Source: Cylicocyclus nassatus
Taxonomy: Eukaryota > Nematoda > Chromadorea > Rhabditida > Strongylidae
NCBI GenBank assembly: GCA_958299035.1
Contig: CATQJL010000001.1
Span: 1,612,001 to 1,676,000 of the forward strand
Direction of reading: 5' to 3'
DNA length: 64,000 nt
Shown: piece after piece, positions 53,319 to 64,000 of the stretch
Position numbering within the stretch: position 1 is the first letter of the stretch
Layout of the letters: every line of letters begins with the position of its first letter
Position numbers and translations under genes: made by a program
The notes under the pieces: generated by a model
Seen by the model: only the letters and a program-made list of their open reading frames with translations
What the model was told of the DNA's origin: nothing
The model's database searches: none

Positions 53319-54205
53319 CATAGATTTATAGTGTTTCAAAAGAAGTACTTAGAAAGAAATCATGGGTGGAGACCATGCTCAGGAAGTCAAAGATTTTGAG
53401 AAGCTTGCGAAAAAAATTCGGCCATGAACCACTTACTCAAGAATTGTATGGATGCGAATCACACACAAAATATCAGAAGCAGGCTAAAATTTCGAAATAC
53501 AAATTCTGTGCAATCTCTCTACTTTGAGAAACACAATAAGCATGTAGATTTGAACAAACATACAGTGCTTTTAACAGAAAAACACATTATTTGATAAAGG
53601 AAACCTGAAAATTGCAGCTCATTTGCTAAAACAATTGCTATGTATTTTTTTGAAGAATATGGCACAAAAATATCAGATGTGAGGAAACAATGCTTGTGCA
53701 CCTTCTGCATATGTGGATCCATATTTGGATTTAGTATTTCTAAGGACGCCACATGTACATGTGCCTTTTATTGCATACCCATTTGATTCTAGAAGTAGAC
53801 TTAATTTTGTAAATGAAGACGATCTGATGTATAGCAGAGATGAAAGTAATCGATGTTAATGCTCACAGCGTTTAGTGTCGTGACTGCATTTTTTGGTTAT
53901 GTTACTTGATATATGATCTAAGCCAGGCATCACCACCATTATGAGTCATACGTTGTGCACAGGTGGCGCTGGGTCGAACCAGCGTAAACAGTCTGGAAAC
54001 GCCAAAGTGCAAAAGTTAAGACAAGAGATCGACAAACATCCGTTGCCCTAATGGGGGTGCTCGAGCTTCATTATAGAGTATGAAAAGGAAACGTTTGAAA
54101 ACATCCTTATTGCGAAAAAAAGAAAAGCTGTTTCCTTGCAAACTGTCAATGATATATGTAATTTGCAGTTAATCGAAGAAGCAGCACAATTCATCATAGC
54201 ACCGA
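53319..54205. other. Intronic stretch of gene A without a supportable exon
   Basis: AT-rich; a minus-strand frame at 53519..53752 has no matching splice sites, and the flanking exons of gene A already join in phase without it. Confidence 0.35.
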
Positions 54206-54213
54206 TCTGAGAG

Positions 54214-55036
54214 CAGGGCTCGGCAGAGGTGGCTTACCTGGAAGGCTGGATATCGTTTTGGAGTAGAAAGTAAAGGGGATATCGTTTTTGCGGGTCCTTG
54301 GCGGAGCACACAATTGCACCCCCCCCCCCCCTCCCTCCCCTTCTAAGCCACCTACCTATCTTCTGGAGACGTTACAAGTGCTCAGCACTGCCTTAGAACT
54401 CTCCATTCTTTGCAAAACCAACAACTTCCCGCTCAATATGCTATCCGTGGAAGTGCGGGAATGCAAAAATACGCCCCGAGGTAGACAAAAGCCATGTTTA
54501 CAGTGGAGAGGAAATGATATGACGCCAAAATTGGTGTATAGATGGGCAATAGGGAGGTGGAACTATGTGTAAAAAATTATGAAAAACTTAAACTAAAGTC
54601 GTGGCAAACTTTTTTAGGAGCTAGGTGGCTGTAAAGCACCAGCCACCTGACGTGGATGTAAAAAGATTCAAATAATTTTTCAAAATTTTTACGTATTATT
54701 GTTCTAAAAATCCCTACAAACCAGTTTTTGAAGCTCCTCAAACGCCCTACTCCCCGCCTAGTTACAGCCCTGGAAAAATTCTGTGTAGCGGCGGCAATGC
54801 TGCTACAGGCGCGCGATGGTGCGCGATGGAGAAAGTGTGCCGCCAATTAAATGAATACGAAAATGATTACTTGTTCTTACCGTCAACTTCGTGTTCCGTT
54901 TTCCACTTGTATTCTTCTTTGCTCGTTTTGTTTGTTTTAATCATTAGTGGTCATAGGGGATGTCGTATGTTAGCTGCGAAGTCAGTGGGGACTTCGTTTT
55001 CGGAAGGATGAAAAAGCCACCTCGTGCTGAGCCCTG
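54214..55036. mobile_element. hAT-like non-autonomous element, CAGGG ends, 8 bp duplication
   Basis: Begins CAGGGCTCGGCAGAGG and ends CCACCTCGTGCTGAGCCCTG. Flanked by TCTGAGAG (54206..54213) and TTTGAGAG (55037..55044), 7 of 8 matching. A C run lies at 54310..54322. Same family as 35765..36516; no transposase seen. In an intron of gene A. Confidence 0.75.
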
Positions 55037-55518
55037 TTTGAGAGGTTCAAAATCTAGTCGTAAGCTTCTGCTATAACATAATTTTTGCATGCTTACAGGA
55101 TTCTGGCTCTCTATTTGCAGCGATCAATGAGTTAACTTGAAAACAGGGAAATTTTGCAGAAAATGGAGTTTTTCATAACATCAAAGAAAGTAAAAATATC
55201 TTATTGTTGGACTGGCTTCAGTATACAGCTAGATCTGGAGATAGAGAACAGACTTATATAAAAAAATGAGATAAATCATGCGAGGAAACGGAAATTATAA
55301 CTTTGCCTTTCCCCTACAGGAGAAACTCTCCGCTTTGTTATAATGTGAGACTTGAAAAGTGAAGAATGCTGTAACGGAATCCGGAAAAAGAACTACATAA
55401 CGAACCGATGATGAACAATTAGGCATATAATGTGTGAGAGACTAAAACGCACAAAAATTACGCATTAGCAAATGTTACTTTCCTTCGAACTCCCCACAAG
55501 GAAAAAAAGTACGCTCAC

Positions 55519-55600
55519 CTCGTTCCTAGATATTTGGTGCATATTCGATAAACGCAGTATGATCCAACACCAGCAACAAGAAGCACACCACTCGCACGAG
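55519..55600 (-). CDS. Gene A, exon with first membrane segment
   Basis: 82 nt, acceptor ATTATTTAAG, donor GGAACGAG/GTGAGCG, phase 1 to 2. It encodes RASGVLLVAGVGSYCVYRIC and then TKYLGT. The run ASGVLLVAGVGSYCVY flanked by Arg/Lys is a likely transmembrane helix. Both junctions complete codons correctly (Ala upstream, Arg downstream). Confidence 0.75.
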
Positions 55601-55976
55601 CTTAAATAATAATGTCCAACTTCAAAACCCTTGAATCAAATGTGATGCAATTACTGTTAAAACCATCATAACAAAAAAATAGGCATTCTAAGAAAAAAAC
55701 ATCCACCGATTACTCAAAGCTACCAGGAATGAAACAAAAGAGTGATCTTTTATAATTTATTTTGTGGAATATTATGACAAGCATACAATACTGTCATAAT
55801 TTCGCATTCTTGACTACAAAGGATAGTAGGAGTCTGATATGGCAAGAATGCGCAGAGTAGAACGCTTTTCTTGAAAGCCTCAAACGGGTTTTGATGCAAA
55901 GGAAGATGAAAGCAAATGAAAAAGAATGCGATGTCAGAAGAGGCATGAACATGTAATACTGACTAGTTTTTCTCAC
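55601..55976. other. Intron of gene A
   Basis: 376 bp, AT-rich, bounded by GTGAGA (rc at 55971..55976) and TTTAAG. No repeat recognised. Confidence 0.6.
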
Positions 55977-56140
55977 CTTTCAGTGCTCGACGTTGCTCAC
56001 AAAAAGGTGACAGCAGCGAAAATACAATCTTGGTGCTCAAAAAATCCACATAAATCTCGGCCGCGTTCATTTCCGTCACAAATTTCGACAATGCCGAAAA
56101 ATCATATGGTTTTCCAGGACCACCACGTGCTACCAAAAGT
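55977..56140 (-). CDS. Gene A, first exon visible in the window
   Basis: 164 nt, acceptor TGCCTACTGCTTAG, donor CTGAAAG/GTGAGAAA, phase 2 to 1 (54 codons). It encodes LLVARGGPGKPYDFSALSKF, then VTEMNAAEIYVDFLSTKIVF and SLLSPFCEQRRALK. The incoming phase shows at least one more exon upstream (to the right), which I could not find before the foldback at 56583. Function unknown; the layout (soluble start, basic linker, membrane helix) suggests an organelle or plasma membrane protein. Confidence 0.75.
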
Positions 56141-56582
56141 CTAAGCAGTAGGCAATTCGATTTCGTGTGACAAAATCAATTGCCAAGAAAACGAAGGGGC
56201 AGCTGTCCGACGACAGCAGCTGAGTGTAGTACGAGCATACGAGACAAAGAAGCATCAATGTGTAACTGAGGAGAGTGCACAGGTATGCGTAAGATGGAGG
56301 GCTGTTTTCACAGACGGAGCAGAACGTACATATACAAAGCTTAATTTACACTAAATCTTCCGAGATAGTGTGGAGAGGAACCTAACTGGATAAGAAGACT
56401 CGAGGCTATAAGAACCTTCATAATCTCAACCAGCTCTACTCCTATCCAAAAGCAAAAATTATTAAGTTATTTCAAAAGTAAACTCCTTTTTTAAATAAAT
56501 TATGCTGTTCTTGTTTTCTAGCAAACTTAGGGTATCCCTCGATAAAGCACAAGCTCTACAAAATGACCGTCAAAGATTCGTA

Positions 56583-58868
56583 CAGTACCCACACTTTGTA
56601 CAACAGAAAACGCAAAAACTGACGATCCGCGTTTTTTTTCGTTTCTTCTTCATAACTTCCTTCAGCTTCCATGAAATACGAATCCGAAGAAAGCATGATG
56701 TTTAGCTCGTCAAGGTGAATCTTCTGATATACTGCACTCTCTTACTATTCCGTTTTCCGTGTGTTCGATTTTTGTATGACGACGGGTTGTAGTGGTGTAA
56801 CTCAATGAAGAACACACACGGAAAATTCATGTAAACATGGTTCGGTAGAACTGTTCACGTAGATTATCATATACTAGCGAATAGCGAAGGATCCCCTTTC
56901 CATAGGGGAAGACAGGCCGGTGGATTTTGAAAAAATCGATGTCTCTCAAAATTTAGCTACCGTAAGCATACAGTAAGGCGCTAACTTGCAAAGCAGGTGT
57001 GTTTTTCGTGATCAGCAGGCTAGATAACTGCTATGCGCAAGTTTTCCAAGAGATTCGGGCCTTTTGATTATTACCTCGTACTAGCCTGTAAAGCTCACCG
57101 ACGGATTCTGGCCAAAATATTGATGATCTTGGATTGACCGGAAACTTCGCCAGTAGAGGTTTTCGGACTCGCTGTTTACGAAAGTAGTGTTCCTTGTGCA
57201 GCGTAAATTCTTTTAGCAGGGTTATGCTGAGAGGAACGCTGCGATATTACGCAAGTTCCTAAAGTTGTCTGCCCTTTCTCGTATCTGTTAGACAACTTAC
57301 ATGCTAGTTTTTGTAATTTGAAATCATTAGAGACAGTGCTCTCACATATAAAAGAAGAAAAAAAAATTACCTAGTTTCCATTTCGTTCCTATCACTATAT
57401 GGAAAGTAGGTAAGCATACGATCTTCCCGGAACTCATCAGTAGTGAAGTAAGATCGTCAATCATATATAAAAATAGACAAAAACAAAATAAAGAAGATAA
57501 ACTAACCTAAAATATAATAATGTAGTTGCTAGATCCATTAGATGGCATAGAGTAATTGGTATGGTGGAAGCGATATACGATTTCATGATGAAATTGACAG
57601 ACTTTAGAATTCCAACTGTTATTGTTATTATTCATCTCTAACATCTAGAGTGGATGGCTGTTTGTTATGTGTCTGTGTGTCTGTGCGTATCAACAGAATT
57701 TTATCCCTGAAGCCAAACTTTGCACACAAGTTAGAGGCCGAACTGGTCTCGTAGACTACATTTCGTCATTGGTCGATATCGAATCGACTTTTTTGCGAAC
57801 TTTGAGCTACCGAGCTGGGAATTGATATAAGTAGATGAGTGAGGGTGCTGATTACGGATACAATGTCAGTTTTTGAAAGCAGTTATCTTTACCGACTCTA
57901 TCGCTGTTTTGCAAACTTTGAAGTACAGATGTAAGAGTTGGCACAGGACGTAAAAGTATGCTGTGATGGAATTATCAATTTACATATGTATAACATGATA
58001 TCTGCAATCAAAGTGTTCTGTAACCATTCGCGGCGATATTTGGCCAAAATATGCGATCTTAAAATTCCGAACGATGAGGACGTGAGTTCGTAAGCTCATA
58101 GTTCCGCGATCAATATAAATAAAATCTAATTTGAGAATGCTCTGACAGCACTGTCTCTGATGATACGCGAAAAGGGCAGACGAATTTAGGAACTTGCGTA
58201 ATATCGCAGCATTCCTCTCAGCATGACCCTGCCAGAAGAACTTACGCTGCAGAAAGAGCACTACTTTCGTAATCAGCGAGTCGAAAACCTCTAATGGCGA
58301 AGTTTCCGGTCAATCCAAGATCATCAATATTTTAGCCAAAACCCGTCAGAGAGCTTCACAGGCTAGAACGAGAAAATAATCAAAAGGCCCGAATTTCAAG
58401 GAAAACTTGCGCATAGCGGTTATCTAGCCTGCTGATCACGAAAAACACACCTGCTTTGCAAGTTAGCGCCTTACTGAATGGTTACGGTAGCTAAAATTTG
58501 AGAGACATCGATTTTTTCAAAATTCACCGGCCTGTCTTCCTCTATGAAAAAGGGATCCTTCGCTATTCGCTGGTATGTGATGTCTACGTAAACAGTTCTA
58601 CCGAACCATGCTTACATGAATCTTCCATGTGTGTTCTTCGCTGATTTACACCACTACGAAAACTCGTCATCATACAAAAATCAAACACACTGAAAACGGA
58701 ATAGTAAGAGAGTGCAGTATATCAGAAGATTCATCCTGACGAGTTAAACATCATGCTTTCTTCCAATTCGTATTTCATGCAATCTGAAGGAAGTTATGAA
58801 GAAAAAACGAAAAAAAACGCGGATCGTCAGTTTTTGCGTTTTCTGTCGAATAATTAGTGTGGGTACTG
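56583..58868. mobile_element. 2.3 kb Tc1/mariner-type foldback element, TA duplication
   Basis: Ends CAGTACCCACAC and GTGTGGGTACTG flanked by TA (56581..56582, 58869..58870). Arms of about 700 bp or more are mirrored (for example AGGCGCTAACTTGCAAAGCA and its inverse TGCTTTGCAAGTTAGCGCCT). The centre near 57650..57965 holds a diverged ATCGAT/GTCTG-type repeat. CAGT ends with a TA duplication are typical of Tc1-type elements. No transposase. Confidence 0.72.
57650..57965 (+). repeat. Diverged copy of the ATCGAT/GTCTG repeat
   Basis: Starts with a TGTCTGTGTGTCTGTGCGTA tract, then CCAAACTTTGCACACA, TTTCGTCATTGGTCGATATCG, given as two blocks (TTTCGTCATTGG, TCGATATCG), and GAGCTACCGAGCTGGGA, in the same order as in 31790..32100. 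Much more diverged than copies 1 and 2. Confidence 0.55.
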
Positions 58869-59033
58869 TATGAGTCTTAAATCCAGGTAAAAGTACCAAA
58901 AACAAAATAAAATGTATTCCTGTAATTTGCTTTTCCGCAACAAAAAATCCTACGGATCTCCAACTTGGCCACCATACAGTGGACACATAGTAGTAATCAA
59001 ATATGCCTTCAATGGAATTTTTCGAGCATTTAA

Positions 59034-59387
59034 AGGCAGCGTCCAGGCAGATCTGAACCTATGGGGCTTTTACGTGGAAAGTACTTTTGGCCCTAGCTAA
59101 GGCACTGCCCAAGCGGCAGCTCAGGTAGCGCTGTAATGGCTGAGATATTCCCCACGAAACTGGCCCCCGCGAACGTATTCGCATGGATTCATGGCAGTTT
59201 CGCGCTAGGATCCACGCTTTGCGCCATGAATCCATGCGAAACACGGTGATGGGGTCCAGTTTCGAGGGGAATATCTCAGGCGTTAGGGCACTACCTGAGC
59301 TGCCGGTTGGGCAGTGGCTTAGTTAGGGCCCCAAAAGTACTTTCCACGCAAAATCCCCATAGGTCCAGACTTGCCTGGACGCTGCCT
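59034..59387. mobile_element. TTAA-family element with internal palindrome
   Basis: Ends AGGCAGCGTCCAGGCAGATC / GTCTGGACC-type inverse ending ACGCTGCCT, both flanked by TTAA (59030..59033, 59388..59391). The inner palindrome contains GCATGGATTCATGGCAG facing GCGCCATGAATCCATGCGAA. Its core is inverted relative to 61329..61680. Confidence 0.72.
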
Positions 59388-60295
59388 TTAAATGAAAAAA
59401 AGGATGCTGGAGACCCGTTTGAGACTGATGAAAAATCAAATATGGACACATTGTAGTGCCAAGTGCATATCTCACGGTGATTATGAGAGAGTGACGAGAT
59501 GAGGAGAAAAGAGTCACGAAATGTCCTGAAAGCATCTACTGGCTTAGAAGCACGCAACAAGCACAGTCCAAAAATCTTGGGTCTACGCTTGAATGTTAAA
59601 GCAACAAAACGTGGGTGGCGGACTTTATGAACGATAGCGCGCGCTTAGGCAGGCATGTGTCAATAAGGTGCGCACCGTTAGCCCCGCCTATCGCTAAATG
59701 GACGAGTTTTCTGCACTAGACATTTGGCAGTACATCAAGTCCGTGATCACTAGCTCATTCGGAGCAGCTCCTAATAGTAAGCCATAAGCTTGTTTTAAGC
59801 TGTGAAGAGAGGGCGGGGGACTTAACTTTATGAAATCTCATTTTGTTTTTGCAACTTTTGCAATTTTTGAGTTAATGGTGTTTAATTGTAAAATTTGATG
59901 GTTTTGCTGACTCATATCAAGTTGATCGGTTATCTCCGTAGATATGCATTTGAAGTGTGAAATCAATGTAGGTTACCTCAGGCATGATTGTTTGAGTGAC
60001 CTCGTGACTTTGACCCGTTCACAAGCAGTTTCGCGTGAATTCGCAATCGATTTGTTTTAAAGGTAAGTTTTTAGAACCAGTGTAAATATATTTATTGTCT
60101 GCACTTCTTAAAAAATTCAATGTAGTGTGATTTTCCTAGTCTATGTTGAGCTGTAGCCGGTATTTCCTAAAATGAGTGGTCTGGTCGTTCAAAACATTAT
60201 CAGAATGATTTTTACGTTAGCTATCATCTCGTAGTCTTTCCTTTTTTTCTAGACCAGCTTCCTGGACCAAAATTAGTTCTTTGCAATCCTCCTTA

Positions 60296-60747
60296 CATGG
60301 GAATGGTCAGAAATCGAAGTGGCCAATCCATACAAGCTGCTACCATTAGATGCAGCATAAAACGCTGACTCTAAATCTGTCTTCCTTATCTGCAGAGCGT
60401 TTTTGTGGACGAAATTATAACCCGTCAAAGGCCATTATTTTGCTAAGAAATAGTGTGTGTAAAAGGCAAACTCGGCCGTACAGAGCCATACCCGGCTCAG
60501 TGCTAGATCGAAACATGCAGCTAGGTCAATTCATACGGCCAGTACCTGAAGATGAGCGAAAAGGGCAATAATGTGCCTAATCTCGCAATTTTTATGTACG
60601 ATTTTTCCGCACTGAGGCTGATCATAACTTCGCTTACAAAGGCGCTCTGCAGATACGGAAGACAGATTTGAAATCAGCATTTTATGCTGCATCGAATGGT
60701 ATGCAGCTTGTATAGATTGGCCACTTCGACTTCTGACCATTCCCTTG
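60296..60747. mobile_element. Tc4/Tc5-like element, TTA duplication
   Basis: Ends CATGGGAATGGTCAGAAATC / GACTTCTGACCATTCCCTTG flanked by TTA (60293..60295, 60748..60750). Arms of about 150 bp include GCTGCATCGAATGGTATGCA and its inverse. Confidence 0.72.
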
Positions 60748-60750
60748 TTA

Positions 60751-61283
60751 GCATTGTCGGAATTCAAGCATTTAAACATGCATTTCTTCCACTAAATTTG
60801 AATTAGCGGACATACATTACATGATCAAAACTTAACATTTGATGAAAAAGAAAATCATGCTGATCAGATGTTTCGGCAGTGGTAATGTTTTTCGACAAGC
60901 TGATCTCTTCTTAATCAAATCTATGTATAATGACAAATGTAAATGACGTGCACTGAAACATTTTTCGAGCATTTTCAAAATAAGTTACTCTCAAATGCTT
61001 TTTTGTCAGATTTTTCCTCAGTTCGGACAAACCCGTTGGTAACAAAAAATCAACGTAGATCAAAAAAGAGCTTGCTAACTGTTTTAATATAAATAAATGA
61101 TTCTGAAAGATGATTTTTGAATTTTTGAATATTTTGTAAATCAAAATTTTGAACTTCAGCTACAGCATGAGTGAAATGTTAGAGAGGCTCTCCCATAAGT
61201 GAAACGCATTCGCATGCTAAAACCATCAGGAGGCGGAGCGTTCAGCGCACCGCGTACGGTAGCCAGCTGGCGGCTGGCACATG
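60751..61283. other. Stretch without a supportable gene
   Basis: AT-rich interior of the foldback 59606..61317; no exon. Confidence 0.3.
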
Positions 61284-61328
61284 CTATCGTTCATAAAGTC
61301 ATACACCCACAAAACGTAGCTGCCTTAA

Positions 61329-61680
61329 AGGTAGCGTCCAGGCAACTGGACCTATGGGGCTTTTACGTGGAAAGTACTTTTGGGGCCCTAACTAAGGCAC
61401 GCCCAAGCGGCAGCTCAGGTAGTGCTGTAATGGCTGAGATATTCCCCTCGAAACTGGACCCCGCGACCGTGTTTCGCATGGATTCATGGTGCAAAGCGTG
61501 GATCCTGGCGCGAAACTGCCATGAATCCATGCGAATACGTTCGCGGGGGCCAGTTTCGTGGGGAATATCTCAGCCATTACAGCACTACCTGAGCTGCCGC
61601 TTGGGCAGTGCCTTAGCTAGGGCCCCAAAGTACTTTCCACGTAAAAGCCCCATAGGTCCAGATCTGCCTGGACGCTGCCG
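61329..61680. mobile_element. TTAA-family element with internal palindrome
   Basis: Ends AGGTAGCGTCCAGGCA and TGCCTGGACGCTGCCG, flanked by TTAA (61325..61328, 61681..61684). The core carries the same sequence as 59034..59387 in the opposite orientation. Confidence 0.72.
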
Positions 61681-61979
61681 TTAAGCTATCTATGCAGCTC
61701 TATAGGTAAGCAGGATATACGAAATCGGAATTCTTGAAATTCGGTAGTATTATGCGATTTTCAGATTTTCGGCATGAATTCTGATTATTGGCTTTATCAC
61801 AGGCAACTGCCTTCTATTTGAATACTAAAATTGGCAAGGATTGCATTAGCAAGAGTCCAGGAATTAAGTGCTTACGAAGGCCTCGGGCACAATTCACGCG
61901 CCTCCATCGCCTCGCGTTTTCCCCAACAAGACAACTGCTATGAGCTCGTTGCAGGATCCTCCTACATTTCGGTGTAATA

Positions 61980-62896
61980 TTAGGTTGTAAAGAAAGTTCC
62001 CGGACACTTGCGAAAATTTTTTTTCAAATCGCTGTAACTTCAAGCAGATTAATTCTTTTTTGAAGCTACAAACTTGAATGCAAAGACAATTTTGTCCACA
62101 ACATATATTTGTCTTGCTGGCTTCTCAGCACCTCACTGCGGTCCACCAGCATGCGCATAAGGAAAAAAGGTTATCGCGAAAAGTGGCCTATTTGTGCAGG
62201 ATTATCTCAGGTATATGAAAGCTGGAAAGCCCAGATGCTGTAGTTATATAGAGGTCTGCTGGGGCTGTTATGGAGACCATTCATGTTTTTGAAGGACCAC
62301 CTGCAAAAAATTCTCCCCAGAAAGTTCGAAAAGTCGACCATTTTTTACCCTCAAAAATGCACCATTTTTCGAGTAAGCTTTGAAATCTTCTCTTTCTGCA
62401 TAGGGTAGACCAAATCTTTGATTACTGCGAACATTGTTGGGCTAATGCCTTACACATCTTTTGGACCTATCATCCACGCGTGGCGATCCCCGTATAAGCG
62501 ACGTCTGCTGCGAAAAGAGTTGCAGTCAGAAACAATTTCGACAGCTTGTAATTTCTGAGCACAAGTCGCACTACTCGAGTGCAGCTGCGGGTCAAAAGCT
62601 AACAGGCTCCTCAATCAGATCACTCATGATTTGGACGAAATTCTCTGAACTGCACAGAAAAATGGGCGCAGGAAGAAAAATTGCGAAATTTTTATGGTTG
62701 GAAAGATTTTTCTTTTCGACGTGCAGATCAAACACGTCTTGGCATCGATAAAAACCAGAAGGCCCGCTGAAAACTTCAGGCTTCCCTCTACTGAACAGTA
62801 TAAAAAAACTTGGTGTCAAAGTCCGACCGAGCGCCGAAAAAATGCGTTTGAAAATGAAATTTTCAAAAGTGCCCGGGAACTTCCCTTACAACCTAA
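61980..62896. mobile_element. Mariner-like element with short inverted ends
   Basis: Left end TTAGGTTGTAAAGAAAGTTC, right end GGGAACTTCCCTTACAACCT then AA, flanked by TA (61978..61979, 62897..62898). Inverted similarity extends about 60 bp. The interior is not palindromic and could once have coded, but no DD-motif transposase is readable. Confidence 0.6.
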
Positions 62897-63034
62897 TAGT
62901 TCCCCGACCCGACTAATCGTGAATAACTATCACAACGAGATGCAAGGTGATCGACATAAAATGGACTTCCAACTTGTTATGTTGTTGGGAAATGGCGAGG
63001 TGATGAAATCGCGTGAACTTTGCTCGAGGCCTAA

Positions 63035-63288
63035 AGCCCTAGCCAGACTTCGCTCAAAAGCGCCCGAAAGGGCTCAAAAGAGCCCAAAAGCGCTCAAAAG
63101 CGCTCAAAAGCGCCCGAAAGCGCCCAAAAGGGTTCAAAAGCGCTCAAAAGAGCCCAAAAGCGCTCAAAAGCGCTCAAAAGCGCCCAAACTTCTCTATCCT
63201 CTCCTCACTCTCTCTCATCTCTCCTCGCACGGAAAGTGAAGAGACGCAGAGAAATTTGGGCGCTTTTGAGCGAAGTCTGGCCAGGGCC
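63035..63288. mobile_element. Harbinger-like MITE with internal tandem array
   Basis: Ends AGCCCTAGCCAGACTTCGCT / AGCGAAGTCTGGCCAGGGCC flanked by TAA (63032..63034, 63289..63291). Same end pattern as 8020..8221. Between the ends lies an array of CAAAAGCGC(T/C)-type 10 bp repeats (about 63050..63185). Confidence 0.7.
63050..63185. repeat. 10 bp tandem array in the Harbinger-like MITE
   Basis: About a dozen units of GCTCAAAAGC / GCCCAAAAGC type; it apparently grew from the GCTCAAAAGCGC part of the terminal repeat. The basic frame running through it is a by-product. Confidence 0.65.
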
Positions 63289-63720
63289 TAACGCACTCTT
63301 TCAAAAACTGTATAAAGTGGCCAGGGTGGCACACGCTGTCCACGAATGGCCTAAATCACCACATAATTGTAAGGAATTCTTGAAAGCATAAAAAACAAGG
63401 AAAACTCCGTAAAACAAAGGAAAACAGAAGTAAAATTGGGAATGTATTAGAACAAAATGTAGATTTTGTAAAGTAGAAAGAAAAGAAACAGTGCAAATTG
63501 AACGGTGCGCAGCACTATTATTCATAATGGGCTCAAAACACTCACAAAAAACCGCAACACTGCATTCGGGTGCATCGATGGAAAGTCCAACTTGTGATAC
63601 CACTGTCGCTGGTTGACCCAGCATCCGTGCTTCGAAAAAGACGGCGCTAGGGAACGAGTGCACCGGGAGTAATGCCATTTTCTGACTCCAAGCAGACTTT
63701 GTTATTTGTTGCAAACAAAG

Positions 63721-63887
63721 TCAGTCCAATGTCCCATCATCTGCCGCAACGCTATCTCCGCAGCAACCTATGAGTATGACTTGACACAACAAATACTACA
63801 CACTACGATACGTAATGAAAACGGACGGGGAGAGGAGAAAATTTTTGACGCTTTAGAAATCGTCACCCTTACTGATTGGCCAGATGG
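63721..63887 (+). CDS. Candidate internal exon, plus strand, right edge
   Basis: Acceptor TTGTTGCAAACAAAG (T-rich upstream), donor CAGATGG/GTGAGAAC, open for 55 codons in one frame. It encodes SVQCPIICRNAISAATYEYD, LTQQILHTTIRNENGRGEEK and IFDALEIVTLTDWPDG. The amino-acid mix is that of real protein. A minus-strand frame just to the left (63546..63711) is also open, so the local gene structure is not settled. The gene, if real, continues out of the window. Confidence 0.42.
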
Positions 63888-64000
63888 GTGAGAACTGAAG
63901 GAAGAGAGAGATACATCATTATGACGAATTACTTCGCCAAGAAATGCAAGAAATATAGTCTATACACTCAAGCAAAGACGAGTTCACGCACTTGATAACT

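Larger units (their letters stand above)
59606..61317. mobile_element. Foldback element with ~110 bp arms
   Basis: AAAACGTGGGTGGCGGACTT and onward (ACTTTATGAACGATAG) at the left is mirrored by CTATCGTTCATAAAGT ... CACCCACAAAACGT at the right. Further inward, GGTGCGCACCGTTAG resembles the inverse of CAGCGCACCGCG. The interior includes the Tc5-like element at 60296..60747. No target duplication is clear. Confidence 0.45.

Noticed and set aside
62694..63239. 181-codon plus-strand frame with a Lys/Arg-rich end
   Set aside because: It runs through the right end of a mariner-like element and the 10 bp array of a MITE; the basic tail is a translation of the array.
63546..63711. Minus-strand exon-like frame with a GTGAGTG donor
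   Set aside because: Coding-like, but no acceptor or partner exon was found, and it competes with the better-bounded plus-strand exon at 63721..63887.
1..64000. CRISPR arrays, bacterial operons, rRNA genes
   Set aside because: None seen. Tandem repeats present are microsatellites, minisatellites or element-internal arrays, and all gene evidence is of spliced eukaryotic type.

Overview
This window looks like a gene-poor, repeat-crowded piece of a nematode nuclear genome. The introns have worm-type acceptors (T-rich ending in CAG or TAG) and GTAAG/GTGAG donors. The repeats include elements resembling nematode Tc4/Tc5, mariner, piggyBac-like, hAT-like, Harbinger-like and Mutator-like families. 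A strongylid (hookworm-like) worm is my guess from this mixture; it is not proven here. No rRNA, intact tRNA, operon, CRISPR or prokaryotic feature is visible.

Host coding sequence sits in short exons and is best seen on the minus strand, read from right to left. Gene A has seven exons whose reading phases all join (56140 down to 46901). It encodes a protein with two likely membrane segments; an alternative 3' end through 46597..46520 and 46283..46180 is also phase-compatible. Gene B has nine phase-compatible exons. Three (41468..41333, 41200..41122, 38584..38501) encode a membrane segment followed by an acidic Ser-rich stretch. After a 28 kb repeat-filled gap, six more exons (10422 down to 7459) encode a polar Ser-rich tail ending in a stop. 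I do not recognise either protein. Weaker isolated exon candidates lie at 156..353 (minus, possibly an Integrator-14-like vWA piece), 28432..28590, 40619..40810 and 63721..63887 (plus), and 30883..31046 (minus).

Most of the rest is transposable elements, many of them foldbacks (long palindromes). From left to right: mariner-like foldbacks (381..3977); a foldback with poly-G tracts and an ATCGAT/GTCTG-rich repeat (4031..6193); Tc5-like, Harbinger-like and G-rich foldbacks interleaved with the gene B 3' exons (7007..11178); a 3.3 kb foldback with a Mutator-like insertion (11264..14548); TTAA-flanked, hAT-like, mariner-like and Tc5-like elements (14556..29163); a 7 kb Harbinger-like palindrome with five dated insertions (30537..37591); another mariner-like foldback, then a 500 bp assembly gap (38717..39216).

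Further right are nested TTAA elements (41921..42692), a 132 bp direct repeat pair and a minisatellite (43841..46786), and a young LTR retroelement with identical 312 bp LTRs (49291..53314). That element encodes Gag and protease but has no reverse transcriptase or integrase. After it come a hAT-like element, a Tc1/mariner-type foldback, more TTAA and Tc5-like copies, a mariner-like element and a Harbinger-like element with a short tandem array. Exact target-site duplications on many of these give good boundaries and an insertion order.
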